Assembly (NCBI GenBank): GCA_036897095.1
Contig: JAYMSP010000117.1
Coordinates: 1-64,000, forward strand
Length of the DNA: 64,000 bases
Origin: Plantago elongata
Lineage: Eukaryota > Streptophyta > Magnoliopsida > Lamiales > Plantaginaceae
Direction of reading: 5' to 3'
In this document: piece after piece, positions 1 to 11,257 of the stretch
How the letters are laid out: each line of letters opens with the position of its first letter
How positions within the stretch are numbered: position 1 is the stretch's first letter
Translations under genes and position numbers: made by a program
Notes under the pieces: generated by a model
The model's input: the letters and a program-made list of their open reading frames with translations, nothing else
Databases searched by the model: none
Told to the model about the DNA's origin: nothing

Positions 1-1866
1 CATTACTTCCACTGGGAGAGGCTTGAGGAGGGAACAAACAATCTTGGTGATGTATTCTTTGCTCATCCTCATAGTGTCAAATTTCTTCGATTATATCCTT
101 ATGTGTTGGAGTTGATTGCTACATATTCCACTAACCGATATGTGTTGCTTATGGTGGAGATTATTGGGTTTTTGCCAACAGGAAAGAATTTTCATGTCGC
201 ATTTGCATTCATCATGAACGAAAAGTATGATAGATACCTTTGGATTATGCGTAACTTGGCTCATTTCTTTGATGGTATTAAACCACCCAGAGTTATTATT
301 ACAGATAGAGAGTTCGCCCTTATGAATAACATTGAGAAAGTGTTCCCAAATGCCAAATTTACTTTGTAGACGACACATAGGTGTAAACGTACATGCGCAT
401 CATGCACACTTAGCACGTAACAAGGACTATCAGTGGGCAATTAAGTGGAGTTGGGATGAAGTGGTGAATACAAAATCAGAGCAGGAGTACAATGATGTTG
501 TGCGGCGGATATTAAAGGCTTGGAGATGGTTAAGTGGATTCGAAGATTATCTGCAGAGTACTTGGTTAGATCCGTGGCCTACAAAATTTGTGGCTTATTG
601 GAAGAACCAATATCAACATTTTGGAGCTCTAACGACTAACATGCACATATTATTGTTCATGTATAGCACACTAATATTATGCAATATTTCATAAATAACA
701 TGTAATAAATTGTAGGGTTGAAATTGCACACAATCAAGTGAAGTCATGGAATAGGAGTTCGATATCTAATTTGCCAACTCTTTTTGTAAAGATTCATGAG
801 ATACATGAACTTGATTTGAATGAAATCAGATCACAATTTGAAGAGAACATAACGGGGCATCTGCTTCCCTGTGATATGGCCAGATTAGTCGGGTAGAACA
901 TGCCCATTGATCCTGTCGACATTCACCCCTTTTGGAAAGAGTCTTGATTACAAAGATTTCAAAGAGTTTGCAACCGATGCCCAGAAGAGGTTGCTAGCTC
1001 AATATGTCCACAAACAAAAGTTCCCGGATGCTATCAATATTGATGAACCACTCCATCACAAGCACAAAGGTCGTCCACCTAAAGCTCAGGGTCAACGGTA
1101 CAAGAGTGATTTCAAGAAGAGTCATAAGAAGAAGCCTAGTAAAAAGAAGAATCAGTCGCAGAGTCAGCATCAAAGTCAGTCACAAGATCATGCTCGGAAT
1201 ATGTCCCAGGACCGTAGTCAGCATCAGAGTCAGGATCATGTGCGGGACATGTCCCATGATCGTAGTAAGCATCAGAGTCAGTGTCATGCTCGAGATATGT
1301 CCCAGGATCCTAGTCAGGATCATGTCCAGTATCAGTTTCAGGATTATAGTGCGTATTAGCTTCAGGATCATGCTCAACTTCAGTTTCAGGATCATAGTGC
1401 GTCGCTTCAGGATCATGCTCAGCTTCAGTTGGTCTCAGCATAAGTCTCACTCTGAATTTCATGTTGAAGATTTTCATGCCACAAGAAAGAAGTGGACCTC
1501 AAGAAGATTTAACAAGATGAAATACATGCCGAAGGTCATAAGGCCATACATAGAAGGATGGTATACCGTAGATGCAGATGGACATTGTGGATTCCGGGCA
1601 CTATCTTTTTATAAGTATCATATTCAAGAGCAATGGGATACAGTTAGACGGGACATCATGGAAGAGTTGACTACTCACCGAGATCTATACATACGACTAT
1701 GTCGTCGTGGTAAGTAATCATGTGTACATTATTCATATGCACCTCATAAATTATCATAGTCGATCATAATAATAATTACTTTTTGTATTGGTTATTTTGT
1801 AGGTGGTGAAGAAGAGTACATGAAAAGACTCAACATTAAGAGTGCATGTATTCAAATTAATTGTTC
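1..1866 (+). pseudogene. Mutator-like element transposase with OTU protease tail, decayed and cut at both ends
   Basis: Plain DNA transposon. Around 60-370 the frame reads like the MULE transposase core: a DVF-AHP-like start, then TNRY, a GKNFHVAFAF stretch, ITDREFALM and IEKVFPNAKF. It continues in another frame at 360-650 (LCRRHI, then YWKNQYQHFGALTT), in further pieces at 720-895, and in a basic, QSQ-rich tail at 907-1359. The second catalytic Asp (ITDRE) is there. The first, expected in a ...LIDATYKTN... context, is missing: the frame reads LELIATYSTN, as if one GAT codon had dropped out. After the repeat tail a third frame, to 1717, encodes DADGHCGFRAL, the OTU cysteine-protease Asp/Cys signature, followed after a short intron by GEEEYMKRLN. 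The OTU domain then stops where the mobile-domain fragment begins. OTU-bearing MULEs are known in plants. Several frame breaks make this a non-coding relic. Confidence 0.82.
1168..1437 (+). repeat. Minisatellite in the MULE tail, two related unit types
   Basis: From 1168 the sequence repeats imperfect 48-54 bp units starting CATCAGAGTCAG and containing CATGTCCCAGGA, at about 1168, 1222 and 1270. From about 1330 it passes into shorter units of about 30-45 bp built on TTCAGGATCATGCTCA. They encode a hydrophilic run of Q, S, H, D and R. The units are still open in one frame to 1359, which suggests that the repeats grew while the transposase was translated. Confidence 0.8.
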
Positions 1867-1928
1867 ATAATAAAATAACATCATTCAATATCATTCCATA
1901 TACTGAAATGTAAACAAGAAAACTTACA

Positions 1929-2768
1929 ACCTCCACAACAAGAGAATCCAACAGATGTCTGTTTCTCTTAAGTAACTGGTCATGGTGCGGCTGATGCACC
2001 CAAGTCGGCATCCATCCACTTGCGTAGGGAGTAGATTCTCCATGCTCCTACTCTTCTTTCTCCGGAATGTAGGAAAGTATTCACAAATCCATGCCTACAA
2101 TAAATGAGTTACATAAACATTTATTTAACAACTATATAAAGAAATTACTACCACATTGTCATGTGCATCTCCAATTATCTAAAAACAAGAATACATGTAT
2201 AACTTAAACAAACCTGAAGTAATGTCAAACATCCAGCTATCTCTTTGCAACCAGATCGTGTAACCTCTCAAAGTTGTCTATACATGTTAGCTAGTGCAGC
2301 AACACCCCATTCATATGACGACACGGTCAAAGGATCATGCAAAAACTCCACAAAACTAGTATTGGGGTGAGTGGTTGTTTTCTCAACAAACAATGTCGTA
2401 CCCAACAACCAAAGCATACTTGCCGTAAACAATGGAATACCACTCAACTGAGCAACTCACCCCTCTAATATTGCTTCAAACTTACATCTACCATTCTTCC
2501 AACCAATCATCTTCTCTAGTCCCGCATCATTTGTTATATTTAACATAAAAGCCATTTCCCCCAAACAACTCTGAGTGCAGACCGGTTTACCCTCGACGGG
2601 TATCTTCAACAGATAATATACATCATGAAGCGTGATAGTCATCTCACCAAATGGTAGATGAAAGCTATTGGTCTCAGGCATCCACCTCTCTACAAAAGTC
2701 GATATCAAAGAAGGGTCTATCGACTCGAACATACAAGTGTCCAGGTGGGATATTCGACTATCACTCAA
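1929..2768 (-). pseudogene. Plant mobile domain (PMD, MAIN/MAIL-like) gene fragment, broken
   Basis: The minus strand from 2768 encodes the start of an aminotransferase-like plant mobile domain (PF10536): LISTFVERWMPETNSFHLPF, then GEMTITLHDVYYLLKIPVEG. A stop follows at 2457, but the same frame goes on with VAQLSGIPLFTASMLW and YEWGVAALANMYRQL. After a one-base frame change comes a CKEIAGCLTLLQ-like stretch, the usual pattern of these proteins. Beyond an intron-like gap, 1929-2096 gives EYFPTFR, another family hallmark. PMD proteins of the MAIN/MAIL group act in the nucleus in silencing of transposons and heterochromatin, but many PMD copies are carried by transposons. With at least two breaks and its place between transposon pieces this is a relic. 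It may have been cargo of the adjoining MULE, which would be an inference from position only. Confidence 0.75.
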
Positions 2769-2937
2769 TCATGTAAGAACCTCATCATCATTAACATGTA
2801 AATAACCACATCTCCATATCTGAAATGGCAGACCAGTGATGGTCGAACAAACTATATTTATGGAATTTTTTAGTTCATACATTAGTTACTTTAAAAATGA
2901 CATAAACCCAAGTTAATCATTCACATGTATTAATAAG

Positions 2938-3084
2938 CAATATGGTTTCCAAATGTGGTAATCAAGTCCTTCAACTTAGGCACTCCATCATCTACCATAT
3001 TAGTCATACTATCATATCCAGAATCATCAAATTCCCTACTCGATCCTACTACATGGACAACTGAATCTTGCTCCCCAAATGATT
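2938..3084 (-). other. Acidic open stretch of unknown origin abutting the CACTA end
   Basis: Read on the minus strand, the 147 bases left of the CACTA terminus stay open and encode a D/S-rich segment (SREFDDSGYDSMTNMVDDG) followed by LKDLITTFGNHIAY and a stop. It could be an exon of the gene the CACTA element landed in, or part of the mobile-domain unit. I do not recognise it. Confidence 0.3.
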
Positions 3085-3700
3085 CACTACAAAGCTTTCG
3101 TTGCAGGCCGACGAATAAATCCGTCACCCTAAGGGATTGATTCGTTGGCAAAAGCGGTCCCAACGAATAAAAAGTTCGTCTTGCCAAATGGACCAAGGGC
3201 GACGGATAAATTTATTCGTCGGTAAGCTTGGCGAATGAATTTAGCGACGACAATTATCCGTCGCTAAATTCAGCAGTTTTTTAATTTTTTTAATTAATTA
3301 CTACCTTTTTTTTGTATTTGACCTGTTCAATCAATATAATGCTTTATAATAAATCTAGAATACGAAAATATCAATAATTCATAAAAAGTCATTCATAACA
3401 AACAGAATATCCAAACGATATTTACATGAATCAAACTATGATGAAAGTATCCGAAGATATGAAATACAGAGTATATATATGAACATTCATAGAGTGAAAT
3501 AAAATGATAACTAGCTACCACCAAACGAGGTCCCTTGCTAACTAAACTTGGCCAAGAACATCTCCACTTGTTGTTGAACCTGCTCTCTAACTTCCTCCTG
3601 CATCTTATGATCTCTAGCTTCAAGCCTAGCTTCAAGTGCAGCTTGAACCTGAGATTCGAGCAATTCAGAGACCTGAGCCTGAATGTAAAGCTTATAAAAT
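3085..3700 (-). mobile_element. 3' terminal fragment of a CACTA (En/Spm) DNA transposon
   Basis: The terminus CACTACAAAG lies at 3085. Behind it are subterminal repeats typical of plant CACTA ends, variants of GACGAATAA / GCGACGGATAA in both orientations (3108-3275). On the minus strand, about 3690 down to 3540, an open frame ends in a coiled coil rich in Q, E, A and R, with EARLEARDHKMQEE, then VEMFLAKFS and a stop. That is the usual C-terminus of the plant CACTA transposase (PF03004 type). Everything upstream of about 3700 on the minus strand, including the other terminus, is missing, so this is a dead 0.6 kb stump. The element points leftward, with its right end at 3085, next to the mobile-domain fragment. 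Confidence 0.75.
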
Positions 3701-3787
3701 GTATGAAGTTTTCCGTATTAATACTTTAACTTTTCACATATTATTCGCCAAATGAAATGTATGAAATTTTTCGATACGGAGGGAGAA
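3696..3787. mobile_element. Stowaway-like MITE scrap
   Basis: The stretch ends in CGATACGGAGGGAG, the mirror of the CTCCCTCCGT terminus of plant Stowaway (Tc1/mariner) MITEs. It also carries the usual inner words ATGTATGAA and AACTTTTCACAT. Only one end is recognisable. Confidence 0.45.
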
Positions 3788-3789
3788 GA

Positions 3790-4553
3790 ATTTATAAGAA
3801 ATGAGGATGTTAATTCAAAAAATAAAGTGGACCTGTTTTTTAGTGTGCATCATCAAATTACATGTGTTGGAAAATAGATTCATCGTATCATCCATATAGC
3901 TGCTCCTATATAACCTTGTCGGTCTAAATGATCATATCTTGATTCACGAATGACCATATCTTCAGGCCTATAAAATATATTAATCTAAACGCGAGAGATG
4001 TACAAAATAAATAAAACGAATCTATTTCTTATTTAAGTGATTTTAATCTATTATTCTTCTACAATATACTAAGTCTCACTTTATTTAACTACTTTTAAAA
4101 GCATCAAACAACTCATGAACCTCACATCTTTATTCCGACTATCACCAAGTGATGGCAACACTTTATTGTTTCCCCTAATCACCTAATCGAACAATCAAAT
4201 GTCATCTTAAGTATTAAAATTGAACATGAATAGATACCACGTGGAGAGGGTGTCTTAATGGGCTTTCTCAACAGGTGAAGTCCAGCAATACAAGTGAAAA
4301 AAGATGCAACCCAATTTAAAAAAACTCAAAACAGGATAAGAAGAAGAAGCTGAAGCAGAGTAACCATGGCGGCACGTATATACTCGAGGAACCAGATAAA
4401 CTCTCTGCTATCTCTTTGATAGGCCATTAATACAGCAGTAAGCTTTCTCCACCATCGCAAACTCTACCATTTAACTCACAGTACCATTTCTCACTGCACT
4501 AGTAGACTAGTAGTAAGCATTTGGAAATTTTCATTTTAGTGACTGCATTCACC
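3790..4553. other. Spacer and probable promoter/5' leader of the PPR gene
   Basis: A/T-rich spacer without a recognisable gene. The last ~200 bases are richer in C and CT runs, as in a plant 5' leader, before the PPR start codon. Confidence 0.4.
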
Positions 4554-6380
4554 ATGGAGTTAACGACTCCTACACACGCCAAAGCAACCCATCAATGTTT
4601 TCGTCCCTTTCCCTATGATAATTTTCACAAACAGAGGTCCAAACACTGCAAAGATAGAATTTTTATCTGTTCTAATGTACACTCAGCTAGCGTTCTTCTT
4701 CTTGGGAAGAAGAAGCAAGGTCGTAGAAATAAAAAACGTGGATTTGTTGAGGTTTTAGCTGCTTCAAGTGTGCAAAATTCGAATAGAAATGGTAGGTTAA
4801 GGCACTCGAATGGTAAAAGAGTCTCAAATGGACAGCAGGGGCAAAAGGGGGAAGGGAAAGGTCATTCAGGTTCTCATAGTTTTGAGGAATTTGAGAGTAA
4901 TAACTATCTCCGTGGATTGGTTCGGAGCGGTGCGTTTGAGGAAGGGGTTAAGCATCTTGAAACGATGGTTTCTCAGGGTGAGATACCGGATATCATCCCG
5001 TGTACTAGTTTGATTAGGGGGTTGTGTAGAATGGGTAAGACTGGGAAGGCTACTAGGGTATTAGAGATTGTGGAGCAGTCGGGGGCGGTTCCTGATATTA
5101 TAACGTATAATGTGATGATTAGTGGGTATTGCAAGTCGGGGGAGCTTTACAAGGCTTTGAAGGTCATGGACCGAATGTGCATTGCTCCTGATGTTGTAAC
5201 ATACAATACCATACTCCGTTCTTTGTGTGATAGTGGGAAGTTGAACCAAGCTAGGAAGCTTCTTGATCGCCAGTTACAGAAGGAGTGTTATCCTGATGTC
5301 ATAACTTATACGATATTGATTGAAGCTACCTGCAAACAACATGGGGTCGAGCAAGCTATGGTACTCTTGGATGAAATGAGCAGCAAAGGTTGCAAGCCTG
5401 ATGTTGTTACTTACAATGTCCTTATAAATGGGTTTTGCAAAGAAGGGAGATTGGATGAAGCTATCAAGTTCTTGAATGATATGCCATCGCATGGCTGCCA
5501 ACCTAATACAATCACTCATAATATTATATTGCGTAGCATGTGCAGTATGGGAAGGTGGATGGATGCTGAGAAGTTTTTGGGGGAGATGGTTAGTAAAGGC
5601 TTCTCACCAAGTGTTGTTACTTTTAACATTTTGATCAATTATTTATGCAGGAAGGGGTTACTCAGTCAAGCTATTGATATTCTTGAAATTATGCCTAAAC
5701 ATGGCTGTACACCCGATTCTATGAGTTATAATCCATTGCTTCATGGATTTTGCAAAGATAATCAAATGGATAGGGCGATTGAGTATCTAGAGACAATGGT
5801 ATCACGTGGTTGTCATCCTGATATTGTGACTTATAATACATTGCTTGGAGCTTTGTGTAAAGATGGAAAGGTTGATATTGCAGTTGATATTCTTAATCAG
5901 CTGAAAAGCAAAGGTTGTTCTCCAGTTTTGATAACCTATAACACAGTAATTGACGGGCTTACCAAGATGGGAAAGACAGTGCGTGCTATGGAATTGTTGG
6001 ATGAGATGCGAGAAAGTGGTCTCAAGCCCGATATTATTACATATTCCTCACTTGTGGCAGGACTTAGTGGAGAAGGAAGAGTTGAGGAAGCTATTAAGTT
6101 CGTCCGAGACTTGGAAGGTATGTTTGTCAGGCCTAACGCTGTCATATACAATGCTATAATGTTAGGACTTTGTAAGGCTCGTCAAACAGATCGCGCAATT
6201 GATTTTTATGCTGATATGGTATCAAAAGGATGCAAGCCTACTGAGGCCACATACACCATTTTGATTGAAGGCCTTGCTTATGAAGGGTACACAGATGAGT
6301 CTTTAGAGTTATTGAATGAGTTGTGCTCCAGGGGAGTTGTGAAGAAAAGTTCTGCTAACCAGGTGGCTGATAAACTGTAA
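4554..6380 (+). CDS. P-class pentatricopeptide repeat protein, At1g09900-like
   Basis: Intronless gene for 608 residues. I start at ATG 4554 in the context CACCATGG; the frame is open a little further up but has no earlier ATG. The first ~100 residues are basic and Ser-rich with a few hydrophobic patches, as in an organelle-targeting leader, and the family is predicted to enter plastids or mitochondria. About fourteen 35-residue PPR motifs follow, visible as a series such as PDIITYNVMISGYCKSG, PDVVTYNTILRSLCDSG and PSVVTFNILINYLCRKG, and running to the end. P-class PPR proteins bind organellar RNA, one base per repeat, and affect stability or processing. The pattern, including LRSMCSMGRWMDAEK and the ending KKSSANQVADKL, is very close to Arabidopsis At1g09900 (598 residues) as I remember it. 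No breaks seen. The RNA target is unknown. Confidence 0.93.
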   Translation: MELTTPTHAKATHQCFRPFPYDNFHKQRSKHCKDRIFICSNVHSASVLLLGKKKQGRRNKKRGFVEVLAASSVQNSNRNGRLRHSNGKRVSNGQQGQKGEGKGHSGSHSFEEFESNNYLRGLVRSGAFEEGVKHLETMVSQGEIPDIIPCTSLIRGLCRMGKTGKATRVLEIVEQSGAVPDIITYNVMISGYCKSGELYKALKVMDRMCIAPDVVTYNTILRSLCDSGKLNQARKLLDRQLQKECYPDVITYTILIEATCKQHGVEQAMVLLDEMSSKGCKPDVVTYNVLINGFCKEGRLDEAIKFLNDMPSHGCQPNTITHNIILRSMCSMGRWMDAEKFLGEMVSKGFSPSVVTFNILINYLCRKGLLSQAIDILEIMPKHGCTPDSMSYNPLLHGFCKDNQMDRAIEYLETMVSRGCHPDIVTYNTLLGALCKDGKVDIAVDILNQLKSKGCSPVLITYNTVIDGLTKMGKTVRAMELLDEMRESGLKPDIITYSSLVAGLSGEGRVEEAIKFVRDLEGMFVRPNAVIYNAIMLGLCKARQTDRAIDFYADMVSKGCKPTEATYTILIEGLAYEGYTDESLELLNELCSRGVVKKSSANQVADKL

Positions 6381-9164
6381 GCTCAGGGATCCACACTGTT
6401 AGTTTGTAGCATGGAGATAATGTTGTCTAATTGTCTTATTATATTTTTTCCATGAAAGTGGTAGTGCTTTTGTTATGAAACTTGTATTTTTGTTTCCGAG
6501 TAATCTCTACCATGTATGCGACTTATTGCCTACTTACAATGAGACTACTATTGATTTGTAGTTCTCATAACAACTCTAGGGCCTGGTCACTTAACAAATC
6601 AAAACTATTGTCATAGTCCCACCCAATATCACTTGCTATTTAGAACATTTTGTTGGTAAGTATTAGATATTTTCTTACAAAGCAATATATGCTCTAGTTT
6701 TATATTACATTGTTTCTGCCCACCACTTCTCAATCTCAAGTTGCTGGATACTGATGAATCTGTTCACGCACTTCTTCATTTTTGTATGATTTCTCTTTAA
6801 GCTTTATAGTCCAATTGCTGGAATCTTATAGATGATTATCATCGCCTGTATAAATTAATCCTTAATTTTTGTATGCATAAACTTATATTGCTGGTTCCTA
6901 TTCATTTGATGATTTGAATCTTGAAGGCTCAAACTATCTGATAAAATGATCCATCCTCTTACGTTCAACTTGTACTATTTCCATGATAAGGGTCAATCTT
7001 TAATGTGTTATTAAAGTTCATGTAGTTGATCTAGTTTTCCCTGTTTTTGTTGTTTATTGGTATGAAACAGTGAAACCTTATAGGGAAATCAATAATGGAA
7101 TGATTTTTTACATTCTCACATGGTTAAAGTAAGGATATACACATACTATCCCTTTATGCTTTAAAGCTGAGGGCTAGATGTGTATAAAGAGACATCTGGG
7201 CTCTGGCTTTATCTCACTTTATATCATGTAGATCTGATGTGAATACAAACCTGAAAATTTCTGAATGTGAATAACGTGGTTCTGTCTGAATAAGAGGTCA
7301 TACTATAAACCTCCTTGCCTGAGAGGAGCTTAGTTATCTAATTGCAGCTTTCTTGTACATCTAGTGATCATGTTCTACATTGAGATCGAACCGTTAGACT
7401 GGAATAGCAAGAGCCAGTTCGGGTTACATTGAATTGTTGTGTAGTCTAAGCTTATAAATCCAGCTGTTTAATCATCTTATGACTGCTAATTATGTCTGTA
7501 TGCTTACTGATGATACAGGAGCTTGGGTTATAAGATTAGCTTTTCTAATCCAAATAGATTGAGATCTTTCCATTTGCCTTATTTAAAATCTTTGTCTAGT
7601 GGATGAAGATTGTGGAGATATTTTCAGTTAATTAAAGAGATTCTCCTTTGTCATAACTCACTTAAGATGTCAAGTGATTGATAGTGGAATATATATGCTG
7701 ACAATCTTTTAAGAATGACTCACTGATGACAACTTAATACAAGAACGAGTTTGCTTCTCCAAAGTGATGTAAGAATCAAAGTTGAGTCAGGTGACCTTTT
7801 TTTGCTATACTTTGGGTCTCTGTACTGAGAATGCTTTAAGTTGTTTGCAGAAACTTCCTTCTGGTTTGCACATACGTGCTGTGTATTCTTTAGTTTTACG
7901 TATGAAGTGTGATTAGGGTGGAGTTATCAGAATTACTTGTGTGTTGCAAATGACATCAATAAGTGTCTTCCTAGTTCCTACTAGCCACCCCCAATTAAAG
8001 ATGTTTTGTTTTGTGCAATTAGGGGAGTAATTGATTATGTGGGTCAGAAAGATGTTTGGTCTAGGTAACAATCATAGAAATGATAAGCCTTAATATTCAT
8101 CACTGTACAAGTGGATGACTGTCTTTATCATAGTACCCACAAATAGCAGTATTCAACATCTGTGATGGGAGAATACCATGAACCCATCATCTTTTTGCAG
8201 GTGATATACCTTATACTTGTACACAGTTCGTTCTCAGTGGAATAAAAAGGATATCTTAAAACAGGCCCCACGCTCTTTGCTAGTTGGGAGAAAAGAAGAC
8301 CCTGCCTGATTTTGGTGAGCTAGTAACCTCATAAAGCATCTTGTTAAGGCTCTCAAATCATTGTCTTTGTTTGGTTTGATGGTTTATGTGATTGAGAACC
8401 TGATGGTGCTGCTATTGTTGAACTTGGATTGAAATGAATGTTTTTCTTATCAGGCTCTCTAACAAATTCAGTACCCTCTAGCTCATGGTTGATGAATGTG
8501 TGTAGCAAGCTCATCAAAATCTTTGCTTGCTAACTGCATCCATAATTGCGGTATCATTTCTCTTTCTTTTCTTGTACTAATAGTGCTTAGGGGAATGGAT
8601 TGCTGGTGGGACCATGATGTTCAGTGGACTTGTCCCACAACACATAGAGTATGACACCAAGATATGTTGTTTCATCTCAAAATGCTCTTTCCAGATCTAT
8701 TGTGACTTCTTTACTAGCAGACTTGCATTATTGTATCATTGTACTTTATAGTTAGTTTGATTAAATTCACTTTATTTGATAGTGTTTTGTTTTGTTCGAC
8801 TTGCTGGATGGGATTTAGGAAAAGAGTGGGTACTTGTGCCAAATCATGTTTCTTGATAAGGTGATTCGGTGAATAATGTGATTAAAATTTGAATCATAGC
8901 TGCTTTTCACTCAGAAATTAAGCCAATGGCCTAATTATTTAAATCTGAGACCAACAAGCCAACAAAGTTATTGTAATATCATGGAGTACTAGACTATTAG
9001 TTATTCATATAAATTACTTCTTTATGTGAAAAGTTGCATCATACTAATACTGTTAACTCACTTTATGGCCTTGCAAATATCTTTAAAATCAGTTGCATAA
9101 CCCATTGATATAGCCAAGTTCTTGATTTTGTACACTTTAAAGCCTGCAACTCTGAGTAAACTTG
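6381..9164. other. 2.8 kb spacer with no recognised gene
   Basis: Only short chance frames on either strand. The first few hundred bases should hold the PPR 3' UTR. The right part may hold the promoter and untranslated leader of the RING gene. No tandem repeat or transposon ends were recognised. Confidence 0.5.
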
Positions 9165-10570
9165 ATGAGTACTCTTCAGTCTCCACCCCCTCTTCGCCAA
9201 TATCCTTTTGCCTCTCCTCACCAATATCCTCTTGCCCCTCCTCACCAATATCCCCAAGTGATCCAACTGAAGCTCTACCAAGCATTTATATTCTCAATTC
9301 CGGTCTTTTTGTCGATCATCCTCTTCATGTTGTTCTACTTATTCTACCTCAAGAGACTATCCTCGCGAGAATTGTCCACCAGGCCGGTTCTTCCGAGGAC
9401 TACTAATGATGCTAGCAGCTCAATGGTGAGTTCATTTCCGGTTTTCTTGTATTGCTTACTGAGAATTGTATGTGATTCTGGTCTTCTTTACAGAGTTTTG
9501 ACCAGGATTTGAAAAATGAGCTGAAGAACAAGCTGCGTACAATCTCATTTGATGAATGTGTGGAAGCAATGGATTCAATGTAAGTTTCCCTTATATAACT
9601 ACTTTAGATTATGCACACTTGCTTTTGCATGCATACTGTAATCAGGCTAGAATTTGTTTCTGACAATGGAATTGAATGAACAGGGTTGGTTTTGTTCGGG
9701 GGTGAAAGTAAGCATGTAAAAAGTGACTTGATTTAAGATTTTTTGGTTTGTGCAAGAAGTATAGAAAGATCACTAATTTTTTACTAGAGAAACTACAAGC
9801 TGGTTTGAAATTGACTTCTGTGTTACAGATTCAAAGAGCTCTTTCTGAAACACCAAAAGCACTATTTTTGCCAAGAACAAGTCTGAACTCTGAGACAATT
9901 TTGCCTAAGTTTCAAATATTTACCTGCAAGTACTTATAGACAAGTTCATATCACATAGCATCAGCGATTGTTAACTGCTGGTCCGAAATCTACTCACCCT
10001 ACTTTCACCATATGCATCTTTTATATCCTAATAAGTAATATCTGAAATCACATGACATAAATCGTGGTCCGTGGAGTTTGGTTAGATGGTGTTCTTAACT
10101 CATTTGGATATATCTGTGATTTGCTGCTTTTACCTTCTCTATAAAATACCCAGAGTCTGTAGGCTTGGGAATTTTGTGTTGTTTGGTCAGTAGCATATTT
10201 TATGCTGTCCACTCTTTACTAGTATACCTTGTGTGGTAAAGCAGAATAAAGATAAAGTAGCTTCATTGTGATGGGAAAGCATTCATAGGAGAGACTTAGT
10301 ATCACTTTTTTGTTTTGTTTGCAACTGTTTTCGTTGAGACTTATTTAACTAGTTGAAAAATGGAACAGGTGTTGTGTTTGCTTGGCAGAATTTGAGTTGA
10401 AAGAGGAGCTGCTGCAAGTCACATCGTGCAAGCATATGTTCCACACAGACTGCATTCGTCACTGGCTCCGCAAGAATTCAACTTGCCCACTTTGTAGAGC
10501 CGTTGTGGTAGTGACTATATCAAATCCAGGTTCCGGCACACCTAATGTTCAGTCTTCACGACGACTTTGA
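9165..10570 (+). CDS. RING-H2 E3 ubiquitin ligase, RHA4A/ATL type, one membrane span
   Basis: Exons 9165-9425, 9494-9579 and 10369-10570, joined by GT/AG introns with matching phases, give 182 residues. The start is ATG 9165. Residues 13-30 hold a QYP repeat. Residues 34-62, with KLYQAFIFSIPVF and ILFMLFYLFYLKR, form a single membrane segment very like RHA4A. The third exon carries a complete RING-H2: C117, C120, C136, H138, H141, C144, C155 and C158, with the WLRKNSTCPLCR core. RING-H2 proteins of this membrane-anchored group recruit an E2 enzyme and ubiquitinate partners at endomembranes or the plasma membrane; the substrate is unknown. A 0.8 kb second intron separates the membrane part from the RING. 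The family assignment is firm, the exact orthologue less so. Confidence 0.88.
9198..9256 (+). repeat. 24 bp tandem repeat inside RING exon 1
   Basis: Two and a half copies of a 24 bp unit beginning CAATATCCT and ending CTCCTCAC. They encode the octapeptides QYPFASPH and QYPLAPPH and then QYP. The unit length is a multiple of three, so copy number changes keep the frame. Confidence 0.85.
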
Positions 10571-11257
10571 TTGTAGGGAGGGTCTAATCATGATTGCGTT
10601 GTGTAGGAGTTTTAGAAAGCTAGGGGAAAAAGTAAATAGTAGGTCGTAGGTGTCAAATCGTGTTCGTTTAGAGTTGGTCTACCTCAGAAGAAACGCATTT
10701 ATAACAAATTGTGCTTCAGTGAGAAGATGTATTTGCAATAGAAGCATGATTTGCACAAGAGAAAAGGAAAAGGAAAAAGAAGAAAAATAAAGTCGAATTT
10801 AGCACTTCACCAAATTGGAAGAAACTCAAAAACGTGTTACTTGCGAGTTGATGAAACTAAAGAAAGCTAAGTGTCCTTTTTCAGAGTCGATAATCTTGTT
10901 TTTTTGTCCCATTGCAAAAGGCTTGCATTATTTCTGGTGTCCGTACACTGGACGTCAATGTCTACCACTTAATATTCTTACGGATGATTGATCACAAATA
11001 GTTACTTGATTTACTTGACCTAGAATCGCAGTTAAATTTTCTCAATTTTAATTAAGTTGATGTGCATAATAATCATATAAAAATTTAATTTGAATTAGAA
11101 GAATTCAATTCTAGTTATATATCATATAATCAATCAATGTACCTTGGAAAATTGGTCTAAATAATAGTAAAAGATAAAAAGAAAAAATGAAAAACATGTA
11201 ATTTTATGTAAGTGTAATTTTTTTTCTTCTGATTTCTCGTTGGTATCCACTATATGC
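10571..11257. other. Spacer, 3' flank of RING gene
   Basis: A/T-rich, with a purine-rich AAAAGGAAAAGG tract near 10760. No gene or transposon end recognised. Confidence 0.4.
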
